Below, in pieces: positions 54,564 through 63,587 of a DNA stretch of 64,000 bases. The stretch covers positions 620,001-684,000 of the forward strand of contig NZ_JAHWQX010000002.1 in NCBI RefSeq assembly GCF_019334345.1. Reading direction: 5' to 3'. The first letter of the stretch is position 1, and the number at the start of each line of letters is the position of its first letter. Made by a program: the position numbers and the translations under genes. The notes under the pieces are model-generated. The model saw only the letters and a program-made list of their open reading frames with translations, did not search any database and was not told where the DNA came from. The stretch is from Neohoeflea coraliihabitans. Lineage in GTDB: Bacteria > Pseudomonadota > Alphaproteobacteria > Rhizobiales > Rhizobiaceae.

Positions 54564-55903
54564 AAAGTCTGGCGCAGGCGACGTGGCAACATCGCCAGCA
54601 GACCAAAACCGCGGCTGAGAAGAAACAGATTGAGCGCCGCCCACAGACCGTGATTGCCGAAGGCAGTTCCCAAAAGGTGGGCGCAGAGCACGAACAAGAC
54701 CAGCGAGGCCAGCATCATGTTGCGCATGTCGCGCGACCAAGTGGCGCCGATATAGACCCCGTCCATCTGGAAGGCGAGCACGCCGGAAAGGGCCGTCAGC
54801 GCTGCCCAGGGCAAAAACTGCCCCGCCACAGCCCGCACCTCCGGCACGGTGGTCAAAAGGCCGATGACCGCGTCACCAAAGACCAGGAAAAACGCCGTAG
54901 TCAGCGCAGCAAGCGCGGTCCCCCAGCCAATCGTTAGACGCGCCGCACGCAGGAAGGCGACACGGCGGCCGGCGCCGATGGCGCGTCCGACGATCGTTTC
55001 AGCCGCTGTTGCGAGGCCGTCGAGATAATAGCCGGCAACCAGGAAGAAGTTCATCAAAATGGCATTTGCAGCAAGCTGCAATTCGCCGAACTGCGAGCCG
55101 AGGCGGGTGAACCATGCGAATGCAAAGACCAGCGCCAGGGTGCGCACCATGATGTCGAAGTTCAGCGACAGCAGACGCTTTAACGCGGCCACGTTGAATA
55201 TGCGGCGCAGTCCCGGCGCCGGCGTCGTCCGGAAGCCTGCAAGCAGAATGGCGCAACCCAGTACAGCGCCGGTGGTTTCGGCGATCACCGTCGCCCAGGC
55301 TACGCCCGGCAGGCCCCATCCCAAGCTGAGACCAAGCCAGATAGAAAGCACGATGTTAACGCCATTGATCACCGATTGCAGCAGCAGACCGAGCCCCGAC
55401 CGGCTCTCGCCAAGCACGTAGCCAAGCACCACATAATTTGCGAGCGCCAGTGGCGTCGCATACAGCCGGATCACCAGATAGGCTGCTGCCGCTGCGGCCA
55501 CTTCACCGCCGGGAGCCATGAAGGCAAGGCCGCCGGCGATCACCAGCGGGCCGGCAAGGACGACAAGGATACCGACGGCCAGCGCCGAGAGCATCGCACG
55601 CCAGAAGATCGCCTGCTTTTCAAGCGCATCGCCACGTCCGAAAGCTTGCGCCACCAGACCGGTGGTCGAGGAGCGAAAGAAATTCAGTGCGCCAAAGACG
55701 AGATCGAACAAGGCGGCGCCAATCGCCAGACCACCGATCAGTGCCGCATTGCCAAGCCGTCCGACGACCGCCGTGTCGACCAGGCCGAGCAAGGGCGTGG
55801 TCAGGAATGCCAGCGTCATTGGCGCGGCGATGGAAAACACCATGCGATGGGTGACTTCAAAGGTGTCGGCGCGGAATGCCCCTGTCTGTCGTGTCGCGTC
55901 CAT
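54530..55903 (-). CDS. MATE-family efflux transporter (DinF-like)
   Basis: A 457-residue twelve-helix MATE protein: FSIAAPMTLAFLTTPLLGLV at helix 1, RSSTTGLVAQAFGRGDALEK, and a DinF-like pattern of GRLGNAALIGGLAIGAALFD. It exports drugs or metabolites in exchange for Na+ or H+. The ATG at 55903 starts just before the conserved part. Confidence 0.92.
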   Translation of the reverse strand: MDATRQTGAFRADTFEVTHRMVFSIAAPMTLAFLTTPLLGLVDTAVVGRLGNAALIGGLAIGAALFDLVFGALNFFRSSTTGLVAQAFGRGDALEKQAIFWRAMLSALAVGILVVLAGPLVIAGGLAFMAPGGEVAAAAAAYLVIRLYATPLALANYVVLGYVLGESRSGLGLLLQSVINGVNIVLSIWLGLSLGWGLPGVAWATVIAETTGAVLGCAILLAGFRTTPAPGLRRIFNVAALKRLLSLNFDIMVRTLALVFAFAWFTRLGSQFGELQLAANAILMNFFLVAGYYLDGLATAAETIVGRAIGAGRRVAFLRAARLTIGWGTALAALTTAFFLVFGDAVIGLLTTVPEVRAVAGQFLPWAALTALSGVLAFQMDGVYIGATWSRDMRNMMLASLVLFVLCAHLLGTAFGNHGLWAALNLFLLSRGFGLLAMLPRRLRQTFQDSAGSGREA

Positions 55904-56074
55904 AGGTGTCTTTCGTCTACGGCTGCCGCCGGCCTTTGCTCTTTGCTCGTCTGGTGGCGCATCTGCAGCGGCGAGTAAAGCCGGCAATCGACAGCGGGAA
56001 AGAAATTCGGTAGCCGCGGTTGCGCTCTCGATCCGGTTAAGCCTTGCTGCACGGGTCCGCTGTAGGAAAGCACG

Positions 56075-56980
56075 ATGTCACGTCTGCCGATCATCCATTC
56101 GCCGTTCTACGACGCGCAGTTCGACCCAAACCATCGGTTTCCGATGGGAAAATACAGCCATATCCGCACGCTGATTCTCGACCGCGGGCTGGCGCAACCG
56201 GAGACGCTTCTGGAGCCGGTCGCAGCGCCGCGTTCATGGCTCGAGCTGGCGCATGCGCCACGCTATGTCGATCAGGTTCTTTCCTGCACAGTGCCAGCAT
56301 CGATTGCGCGGGAGATCGGGTTCGAAGTGACCGAACAGGTGGCACGCCGCGCGCGACTGGCCTCGGCCGGCACCGTGCTGGCGGCGCGGCTGGCAATGGA
56401 CTGCGGCGTCGCCTGCAACGCAGCCGGCGGCAGCCATCATGCGCGATATGACAGCGGCGCCGGGTTCTGCGTCTTCAACGATGTGGCCGTGGCGGCGCGG
56501 CTGCTGCTGGCGGAAGGAATGGTGTCGCGGGTTCTGGTGATCGATCTCGATGTGCACCAGGGCGACGGTACAGCGCTGCTTTGCGCCGACGAGCCACGCA
56601 TTCGCACCGTCTCGATGCATGCCGAGCGCAATTATCCGGCGCGCAAGCAGCTCTCATCGCTGGATTTCGACCTGCCGGACGGCCTTGGTGATAGCGCCTA
56701 TCTGGATGTGCTCGGCCGGGTGCTGCCGCAAACGCTTGCGGGTTTCGAACCGGACATCGTGTTCTACAATGCCGGTGTCGACCCGCATGCGAGCGACCGG
56801 CTGGGGCGCCTGTGTCTCAGCGATCACGGCCTGCGACAGCGCGACCATGCGGTTTTTGCGTTCTATCGCCAGCGGCAGATCCCCGTTGTGTCGGTGATGG
56901 GCGGCGGCTACGGCTTTGATGCCATGGCCGTGGCCGAGCGCCATCTGATCACCTTCGAGGTGGCGGCCGAATTCACCTGA
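56075..56980 (+). CDS. Histone deacetylase-family (class IV-like) hydrolase
   Basis: A 301-residue arginase/deacetylase-fold protein. GGSHHARYDSGAGFCVFND contains the active-site His pair, VIDLDVHQGDGTA the zinc Asp and His, and NAGVDPHASD the remaining Asp. Bacterial relatives deacetylate small amines or act on acetylated metabolites or proteins; physiological substrate unknown. A stand-alone gene with a good AGGAAAG ribosome site. Confidence 0.92.
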   Translation: MSRLPIIHSPFYDAQFDPNHRFPMGKYSHIRTLILDRGLAQPETLLEPVAAPRSWLELAHAPRYVDQVLSCTVPASIAREIGFEVTEQVARRARLASAGTVLAARLAMDCGVACNAAGGSHHARYDSGAGFCVFNDVAVAARLLLAEGMVSRVLVIDLDVHQGDGTALLCADEPRIRTVSMHAERNYPARKQLSSLDFDLPDGLGDSAYLDVLGRVLPQTLAGFEPDIVFYNAGVDPHASDRLGRLCLSDHGLRQRDHAVFAFYRQRQIPVVSVMGGGYGFDAMAVAERHLITFEVAAEFT

Positions 56981-56990
56981 CCGGCGACAT

Positions 56991-57257
56991 TCAACGGCGG
57001 TAGTTGACCAAGCGCAGGAGGAGGAAGATCGGGATGACGATGGTGGCGCCGAGAACAAGGTAGCTGCCGAACCGGCCAAGAGCGGCAAAGCCGGTCTCCC
57101 ACAGATGCACCACCATATCGCGCAGCCAGAAATAGATGTCGACCGGATACCAGTTGATGGCACTCATGACGACGCCGACAATGAAAGAGATGACGAGCAG
57201 TTTGAGAAGGGTGCGCAAGGGTGAATCGCCGAGAAATCGGTTGAGCCGTTCGGCCAT
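56991..57257 (-). CDS. DUF6460 family small membrane protein
   Basis: An 88-residue protein with two predicted helices (about 18-37 and 60-81). The start MAERLNRFLGDSPLRTLLKL and the following segment match the DUF6460 pattern of alphaproteobacteria. The ATG at 57257 has GGAGA 8 bases upstream. A longer form from 57380, overlapping the ligase stop, has no ribosome site. Function unknown. Confidence 0.82.
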   Translation of the reverse strand: MAERLNRFLGDSPLRTLLKLLVISFIVGVVMSAINWYPVDIYFWLRDMVVHLWETGFAALGRFGSYLVLGATIVIPIFLLLRLVNYRR

Positions 57258-57366
57258 CAGACAGTCTCCATCAATCGTTGCTCCCAGATAGGCACTCGCA
57301 GCGGCGAGAGCAAGGCTGATCACATTGTGGTCGTCCGGGCGGTCTTCGGGGCGGTCTTCAGGTCGT

Positions 57367-59025
57367 TCAGTCGGCGCCATTGTCTGATGCAAGAAGCACC
57401 TCAAGAGCCTCAAGTGTATCGGCCTCGGCGGGCGGCTTGTCCCAGCGCAAGCGGCTGATGCGGGGAAAGCGCATGGCGAGCCCGGATTTGTGCCGCGTCG
57501 AACGGTTCAGTCCTTCGAAAGCCACTTCGAGAACCAGTCCCTTCGTGGCGTCGGCACGCACGGAGCGTACCGGACCAAAGCGTTCGACGGTGTTGTTGCG
57601 GACAAACTTGTCGATGGCCTTGAGCTCTTCGTCGGTGAAGCCGAAATAGGCCTTGCCGACGGGCACCAGTTCGCGGTGGCCCGCCTCTTCGCGCCAGACA
57701 CCGAACGTGTAGTCCGAATAAAAGCCTGACCGCTTGCCATGACCGCGCTGAGCGTACATCAGCACGGCGTCGATGAGGAACGGATCGCGCTTCCACTTGA
57801 ACCATTCGCCGCGCGGCCTGCCGGCAAGATACGGTGCCTGCCGGCGCTTGATCATCACACCTTCGATGATCGGCAGAGGCGGTTCGGCGCGCAAGGCGGC
57901 AAGGTCCTCCCAGCTGTCAAACGGGATCAGCGGCGACAGATCGAAGCGGGTCGGATCGAAATCGCCGGCATGCATCTCAAGCCGGCTGCGGCGCGCTTCA
58001 AAGGGCAAATCGCGCAAATCCTCGCCGGCGTGAAAGAGCAGATCATAGACCCGCAGAAACGCCGGATGATCCTCGAGATGCCGGGGCAACAGCTTCTTGC
58101 GGTTGAGGCGTTGCTGAAGGTCGGAGAACGTTCCGATCGTCACGCTCTGCTCGGCGCCAACGCCGGCGGGACGCGCGATCAGCAGTTCGCCGTCGATTGT
58201 GCCCTCAAAAGCCAGGGCATCAACAAGATCAGGGAAAGCCGGCGAAATGTCGTCGCCGGTGCGGCTGTATAGACGCTTGATGCCGCGGTCGAGGCTCGCC
58301 TGCACCCTTATGCCGTCCCATTTCCATTCGGCCACGAAATCCTCGGGGTTCAGTTTGGCAAAGTCGCCCTCCTCAAGCGGATGCGACAACATCACCGGGC
58401 GAAATGGTGCGAGGGCGGCGCTGACCGGCTTTTCGGCAAAGCCCTCAAGCCAGGCAAACAGGCTCTCATAGGGAATGTCGAGACCGTGCCAGAGCTCCTC
58501 GATCTCGTGAACCGGCACGTTGCCGAAACCGGCAAGAGCCTGCTTGGCCAGTCGCGCCGACAGACCGATGCGGAACCCGCCGGTGACCAGTTTGGTCAGC
58601 GCATAGCGGCCCGAGGGGTCAAGGCGGTCGAGCCAGCCTTCGATCAGCGCCGGACCTTCGCGGCGCGAGGCGGCCTGCAGTTGCGTGACCACTTCCGTCA
58701 GGCTCGGCATGTCGTTGCGGCCATGAGGAATGCTGCGCGCCGGATGATCCGCTGCATCCGGCCAGATGAGCGCAACGGTTTCGCCGAGATCGCCGACGTA
58801 GTCATAGGAGAGGCGAAAGAGTTCCTCGTCGATGCGGGTGGTCACGAGCTGGCGCAGAAGAGCCGGTTTGACAGACGGGATATCGAGTTCGCGGGTCAAG
58901 GCCGCGAGGGCATAGCCGCGTTCGGGATCCGGGACTGATCGAAAGAAATCGATCATCAGCCGCAATTTACCATTGCGCGAAGGGGTCAGGATCAAGGTCT
59001 CGAGGAGATCGGCGAAACGCTTCAT
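57367..59025 (-). CDS. ATP-dependent DNA ligase (ligase-associated repair cluster)
   Basis: A 552-residue ligase: an N-terminal DNA-binding domain (about 1-200), the nucleotidyltransferase domain with Lys235 in EWKWDGIR (the adenylated Lys of motif KxDG), GTIDGELLI motif III, and an OB-fold C-terminus with GLVLEVAFEG. The ATG at 59025 overlaps the exonuclease stop by 4 bases. Together with the exonuclease, Lhr-like helicase and PdeM-like phosphoesterase it makes a conserved repair cluster, separate from the essential NAD-dependent ligase. Confidence 0.94.
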   Translation of the reverse strand: MKRFADLLETLILTPSRNGKLRLMIDFFRSVPDPERGYALAALTRELDIPSVKPALLRQLVTTRIDEELFRLSYDYVGDLGETVALIWPDAADHPARSIPHGRNDMPSLTEVVTQLQAASRREGPALIEGWLDRLDPSGRYALTKLVTGGFRIGLSARLAKQALAGFGNVPVHEIEELWHGLDIPYESLFAWLEGFAEKPVSAALAPFRPVMLSHPLEEGDFAKLNPEDFVAEWKWDGIRVQASLDRGIKRLYSRTGDDISPAFPDLVDALAFEGTIDGELLIARPAGVGAEQSVTIGTFSDLQQRLNRKKLLPRHLEDHPAFLRVYDLLFHAGEDLRDLPFEARRSRLEMHAGDFDPTRFDLSPLIPFDSWEDLAALRAEPPLPIIEGVMIKRRQAPYLAGRPRGEWFKWKRDPFLIDAVLMYAQRGHGKRSGFYSDYTFGVWREEAGHRELVPVGKAYFGFTDEELKAIDKFVRNNTVERFGPVRSVRADATKGLVLEVAFEGLNRSTRHKSGLAMRFPRISRLRWDKPPAEADTLEALEVLLASDNGAD

Positions 59026-60038
59026 TCGTTCTCGTCCTCGTAACCGACCATGTGCAAAGGCCGGGCCCGGCGGCCGTTGAGGGCGCACCAGCGCACCAGG
59101 GCCTCTTCGCGGCCATGGGTGACCCAGACTTCTTCCGGCGCAACGGTGTTGATTGTGGCTGTCAGCTCGTCCCAATCCGCGTGATCGGAGATGACCAGCG
59201 GCAATTCGACCCCGCGCTGGCGTGCGCGCTGGCGGATCTGCATCCAGCCGGACGCGAAGGAAATGAGGGGTTCGGGAAAGCGGCGCACCCAGGGCTCGCC
59301 GAACGCCGAGGGCGGACCGAGGACGACGGCCCCGGCAAAGTCGCCCTTTCCGCCGCGGGCAACCGTGGCTGGCTGCAGATCGCCGAGATCGATGCCTTGC
59401 TGCTGATAATAATCGCAGAGCTTCTTCAACGCACCGTGGATGAAAATCGGCGCCTGATATCCGCCGTCGCGCAACAGGCGGATGACCCGCTGCGCCTTGC
59501 CAAGCGAATAGGCGCCGATCAGATGCGCCCGGTCGGGGTTGCGGCGTACGGATGCCAGAAGCCGTTGCACCTCGGCCGCCGCGTCGGGATGGCGAAACAC
59601 GGGAAGGCCAAATGTCGCCTCGGTGATAAAAACATCACAGGCCACCGGTTCAAACGGCGCGCAGGTGGGATCGGGGCGCGGCTTGTAATCGCCGGATGCA
59701 ACGATTTTCATTCCCTTCCAGGTCACGGCAATCTGCGCCGAGCCGAGAACATGCCCGGCGGGATGGAAGCGCAATGCGACATCGCCGATTGTGATGTCCT
59801 CCCCAAGAGCGGCAGCCTGGGTCTGGCCCGCATGTTCGGCGCCGTAGCGGATGGCCATGATGTCGAGCGTCTGAGTGGTGGCAAGCACATGATGATGGCC
59901 GGCGCGAGCGTGGTCGGCATGTCCGTGGGTGATCAAAGCTCGATCGACCGGGCGCACCGGATCGATGAAGAAATCGCCGGGCGGGCAATAGAGCCCCTCG
60001 GGACGGGGAACCAACAGCTGTTCGAAACGCTTTGACAT
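59022..60038 (-). CDS. Ligase-associated MBL-fold DNA exonuclease
   Basis: A 338-residue metallo-beta-lactamase/beta-CASP-type nuclease, with metal site HGHADH at 38-43 and later AGHVLGSAQI, FITEATFGLPVF and ISDHADWDEL motifs like those of SNM1/Pso2-type nucleases. It probably trims ends in the repair pathway served by the overlapping ligase gene. First gene of the leftward pair; divergent from the helicase across a 131-base promoter region. Confidence 0.94.
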   Translation of the reverse strand: MSKRFEQLLVPRPEGLYCPPGDFFIDPVRPVDRALITHGHADHARAGHHHVLATTQTLDIMAIRYGAEHAGQTQAAALGEDITIGDVALRFHPAGHVLGSAQIAVTWKGMKIVASGDYKPRPDPTCAPFEPVACDVFITEATFGLPVFRHPDAAAEVQRLLASVRRNPDRAHLIGAYSLGKAQRVIRLLRDGGYQAPIFIHGALKKLCDYYQQQGIDLGDLQPATVARGGKGDFAGAVVLGPPSAFGEPWVRRFPEPLISFASGWMQIRQRARQRGVELPLVISDHADWDELTATINTVAPEEVWVTHGREEALVRWCALNGRRARPLHMVGYEDENE

Positions 60039-60169
60039 CTGCGCTCATCTAGGGCCGGCCTCGCCGTGGGAAACCGCCACATACCACCTTTAAGGCAATC
60101 CGGAGAACCGTGATATCGGCACGGGCGACGCGATTGCGACAGAACGATCCGATAGGCTAGGTTTGCTTC

Positions 60170-62749
60170 GTGACCCCACAGCCCCCCACACCGACGCCTG
60201 ACGGAACATCGCCCACGATGCGCCTTCCCGAACCGTTTGCCGGATGGTTCGCGGCGCGTGGCTGGCGGCCCCGCCCGCACCAGCTCGGGCTGGTGCAATC
60301 GGCGGCTGTCGAGCGCCGTTCTATGCTGTTGATTGCGCCGACCGGCGCCGGCAAGACGCTGGCCGGCTTCCTGCCGGCCCTGACAGAGCTGGCGCCAACC
60401 GGTCGGCGCAATCGCCCGGAGCCGGGTGCCGCGGCGACAGGTGTACACACGCTGTATATTTCGCCGCTGAAGGCGCTGGCCGTCGATATCGAGCGCAACC
60501 TAGCGCAGCCCGTTGCCGAAATGGACCTGCCTGTGCGAATCGAGACACGGACCGGCGACACGCCGCAGCACAAGCGCCAGCGCCAGCGCAGCGCCCCGCC
60601 CGAGATCCTGCTGACAACGCCGGAGCAGGTGTCGCTGTTGCTTGCCAATCCGCATGCCGAGCGCATGTTCTCGGATCTGCGCTATGTCATCTTCGACGAG
60701 TTGCACTCGCTCGTCACCTCCAAGCGTGGCCATCTGCTGGCCCTGGCGCTGGCGCGCTTGCGCCGGCTGGCGCCGGACCTTGTGACGATCGGCCTTTCGG
60801 CCACGGTGGCAGCGCCGGAAGATCTGCGGCGCTGGCTGGTCGCGCAGCCGCGCGAGGGCACGGCGATGGCCGGGCTGATCGAAATCGCCGGCGGTGCAAA
60901 GCCGGACATTTCGTTGCTGGAGGCAAGCGAACGCATTCCGTGGTCCGGCCATTCGGCGCGCTACGCCATTCCCGGGATCTACGCGGCGATAAAGGCGCAC
61001 AGAACAGCATTGATTTTCGTCAACACGCGCAGCCAGGCGGAGCGGCTGTTTCAGGATCTGTGGCGCATCAATGACGACAATCTGCCGATTGCCCTGCATC
61101 ACGGCTCGCTGGATGCAGGACAACGCCGGCGGGTGGAGGCCGCAATGGCGCGCAACGAATTGCGCGCCGTGGTGGCGACGTCGACCCTCGATCTCGGCAT
61201 CGACTGGGGTGATATCGATCTGGTGATCCATGTCGGGGCACCGAAAGGGGCCAGCCGCCTGGCGCAGCGCATCGGCCGCGCCAACCACCGGATGGACGAG
61301 CCGAGCAAGGCGATCCTCGTGCCCTCCAACCGCTTTGAAGTGCTTGAGTGCCGGGCGGCGATCGAGGCCAGCAGGGTCGGCGCGCAGGATACGCCGCCGC
61401 CGCTGTCCGGCTCGCTCGACGTCCTGGCGCAGCATGTGCTCGGAATGGCTTGCGCCGCCCCGTTCGCTGCCAGCGACCTTTATGCCGAGGTGATCAGCGC
61501 CGATCCTTACGCCGATCTGGACGAAGCGACATTCGAGCGGATCATCGCCTTTGTCGCGACCGGCGGCTATGCGCTGCGCAGCTATGAGCGCTATGCGCGC
61601 ATCAGGCAGCGGCCGGATGGGTTGTGGCGGGTTGCAAATCCGCAGGTGGCGCAGCAGTACCGGCTCAATCTCGGCACAATCATCGAAGCGCCGATGCTCA
61701 ACGTGCGACTGGCCAGCCGCAAGACAGGGAATGCGGGGCCACGCGTCGGGCGGGGCGGACCGGTTCTCGGCCAGGTCGAGGAGTATTTTCTCGAACAACT
61801 GACGGCCGGAGATACTTTTCTTTTCGCCGGCAAGATCCTCCGGTTTGAAGGCATTCGTGAGAATGAATGCCTGGTCAGCAATGCTTACAACGAGGATCCG
61901 AAGGTTCCCTCCTACGCCGGGGGCAAGTTTCCGCTGTCGACCTACCTCGCCGACCGGGTCCGCTCGATGCTTGCCGATCCCGACAGCTGGCAGGCGCTGC
62001 CGGATCAGGTGCATGAATGGCTCGATCTGCAGAAGGGCGCGTCGATGCTTCCGCGGCGGGACGAATTGCTGATCGAAACCTTCCCCGAAGGAAAACGGCA
62101 TTTCCTCGTGGCCTACCCGTTCGAAGGACGCCTGGCCCACCAGACCCTCGGCATGCTTCTGACACGCCGGCTCGAACGCGCCGGTGCGAGGCCGCTCGGT
62201 TTTGTGGCAACCGAATATTCCCTCGCCGTGTGGGCCATCGCGGATATCGGCGCGATGATCGGCAGCGGGCGGCTGGATCTGGTCGATCTCTTCGATGAGG
62301 ACATGCTGGGCGACGATCTCGATGCCTGGCTGGCCGATTCCTGGATGCTGAAGCGAACGTTTCGCAATTGCGCCGTGATCTCCGGGTTGATCGAACGCCG
62401 CCATCCGGGCAAGGAAAAAACCGGCCGCCAGGTCACGGTCTCCGCTGACCTGATCTATGACGTTCTGCGCAGTCACGAACCCGATCATATCCTGCTGCAG
62501 GCGACCCGGTCGGATGCGGCCACAGGGCTTTTGGATATTCGCCGACTTGGCGATATGCTGAAGCGAATCAAGGGACATCTGGTGCACCGGCCGCTCAGCC
62601 GCGTATCGCCTCTGGCGATTCCGGTGATGCTGGAAATCGGCCGGGAAATTGTCTCCGGGGAAGCGCAGGACGCAATTCTCGCAGAGGCGGCGGACGAGTT
62701 GCTGGCGACAGCGCTTGGCGATCAGCAGACCGGGCCGGATGAACCGTGA
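60170..62749 (+). CDS. Ligase-associated DEXH-box helicase (Lhr-Core-like)
   Basis: An 859-residue superfamily 2 helicase: Walker A APTGAGKT with Lys62, Walker B DELH at 176-179, GLSATVAAPEDLR motif III region, and RIGRANHR motif VI, followed by the winged-helix and Lhr-type beta-barrel domains. It resembles the Lhr core, a 3'-5' DNA translocase. The GTG at 60170 is used; an ATG 16 codons later is possible. Divergent from the exonuclease-ligase pair. Confidence 0.94.
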   Translation: MTPQPPTPTPDGTSPTMRLPEPFAGWFAARGWRPRPHQLGLVQSAAVERRSMLLIAPTGAGKTLAGFLPALTELAPTGRRNRPEPGAAATGVHTLYISPLKALAVDIERNLAQPVAEMDLPVRIETRTGDTPQHKRQRQRSAPPEILLTTPEQVSLLLANPHAERMFSDLRYVIFDELHSLVTSKRGHLLALALARLRRLAPDLVTIGLSATVAAPEDLRRWLVAQPREGTAMAGLIEIAGGAKPDISLLEASERIPWSGHSARYAIPGIYAAIKAHRTALIFVNTRSQAERLFQDLWRINDDNLPIALHHGSLDAGQRRRVEAAMARNELRAVVATSTLDLGIDWGDIDLVIHVGAPKGASRLAQRIGRANHRMDEPSKAILVPSNRFEVLECRAAIEASRVGAQDTPPPLSGSLDVLAQHVLGMACAAPFAASDLYAEVISADPYADLDEATFERIIAFVATGGYALRSYERYARIRQRPDGLWRVANPQVAQQYRLNLGTIIEAPMLNVRLASRKTGNAGPRVGRGGPVLGQVEEYFLEQLTAGDTFLFAGKILRFEGIRENECLVSNAYNEDPKVPSYAGGKFPLSTYLADRVRSMLADPDSWQALPDQVHEWLDLQKGASMLPRRDELLIETFPEGKRHFLVAYPFEGRLAHQTLGMLLTRRLERAGARPLGFVATEYSLAVWAIADIGAMIGSGRLDLVDLFDEDMLGDDLDAWLADSWMLKRTFRNCAVISGLIERRHPGKEKTGRQVTVSADLIYDVLRSHEPDHILLQATRSDAATGLLDIRRLGDMLKRIKGHLVHRPLSRVSPLAIPVMLEIGREIVSGEAQDAILAEAADELLATALGDQQTGPDEP

Positions 62750-62809
62750 TGACGATGCGGATCAAGTGGAAGATCAGGGTCAGGACCCAAAGCAGGGCAT
62801 ACGGAAGCA

Positions 62810-63583
62810 GTGAATCAGGCGACATATCGGGCGGCGGCGCGCGAACCGGCAGACGACATGCGGCAAAGCGAGATTGAACTGAATGGCACGGCCGCTGTGT
62901 GTGCCTGCGAGGGCGTGCTTTACCTGCCCGGCTCACAGCTTCTCGCCGTGTCTGACCTGCATCTGGAGAAAGGCGCGGCTTTTGCACGGCGCGGCCTGTT
63001 GCTGCCGCCCTATGACACCGCAGCAACGCTGTCTCGGCTCAACGCGGCGATCACACGCTTCCAGCCGAAAGTTGTCCTGAGCCTCGGCGACAGTTTTCAC
63101 GACCGGACTGGCTCCGCACATCTCCCTGACCTGTATCGCACGGCGCTTCAGGCGCTGCAGCGCGGTCGCGACTGGATCTGGATCGAGGGCAACCACGATC
63201 CTGATCCGCCTGTCGGACTGGACGGCGAGTGCTGCCGTGAATTCAATGTCGAGACGCTGGTGTTCCGCCACGAGCCGCTGCCACGGGCGACGACCAGCGA
63301 GGCGACGATGGCGGCCGGAACGGCGGGGGCCGGAACGGCGGGTGAAGTGGCGGGCCATCTGCATCCGGTCGCACGCGTCGTACGGCGCGGGAAAGGCGTG
63401 CGCCGCGCCTGTTTTGCGACGGACGGGAAGCGTATGCTGATGCCCGCCTTCGGTGCGACGACGGGTGGGTTGCTGCTCGAGCATCCGGCAATCCGGCCGT
63501 TGTTCGATCCGGCCCGTCTTGTTGCGCATCTGATCGGCGGCCAGCGCATTTATTCCATCCCGGCACGGCGGCTGGCCGGCTAA
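62810..63583 (+). CDS. Ligase-associated DNA endonuclease PdeM-like (metallophosphoesterase)
   Basis: A 257-residue calcineurin-like phosphoesterase with VSDLHLEKG, LGDSFHD, GNHD and GHLHPVARV metal-binding motifs. It matches the MPE/PdeM group found with Lhr-like helicases, shown in Pseudomonas to be a DNA phosphodiesterase. The GTG at 62810 has a GGAAG site close by; the ATG at 62858 is an alternative. A low-complexity AGTAGAGT-type stretch occurs near residues 165-180. It lies 60 bases after the helicase. Confidence 0.92.
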   Translation: MNQATYRAAAREPADDMRQSEIELNGTAAVCACEGVLYLPGSQLLAVSDLHLEKGAAFARRGLLLPPYDTAATLSRLNAAITRFQPKVVLSLGDSFHDRTGSAHLPDLYRTALQALQRGRDWIWIEGNHDPDPPVGLDGECCREFNVETLVFRHEPLPRATTSEATMAAGTAGAGTAGEVAGHLHPVARVVRRGKGVRRACFATDGKRMLMPAFGATTGGLLLEHPAIRPLFDPARLVAHLIGGQRIYSIPARRLAG

Positions 63584-63587
63584 ACTA

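Noticed and set aside
63300-63350. Short tandem repeat encoding an Ala/Gly/Thr stretch in the PdeM-like gene, considered as a phase-variable tract
   Set aside because: Only two imperfect 15-base units are present, and they keep the reading frame; slippage control is unlikely.
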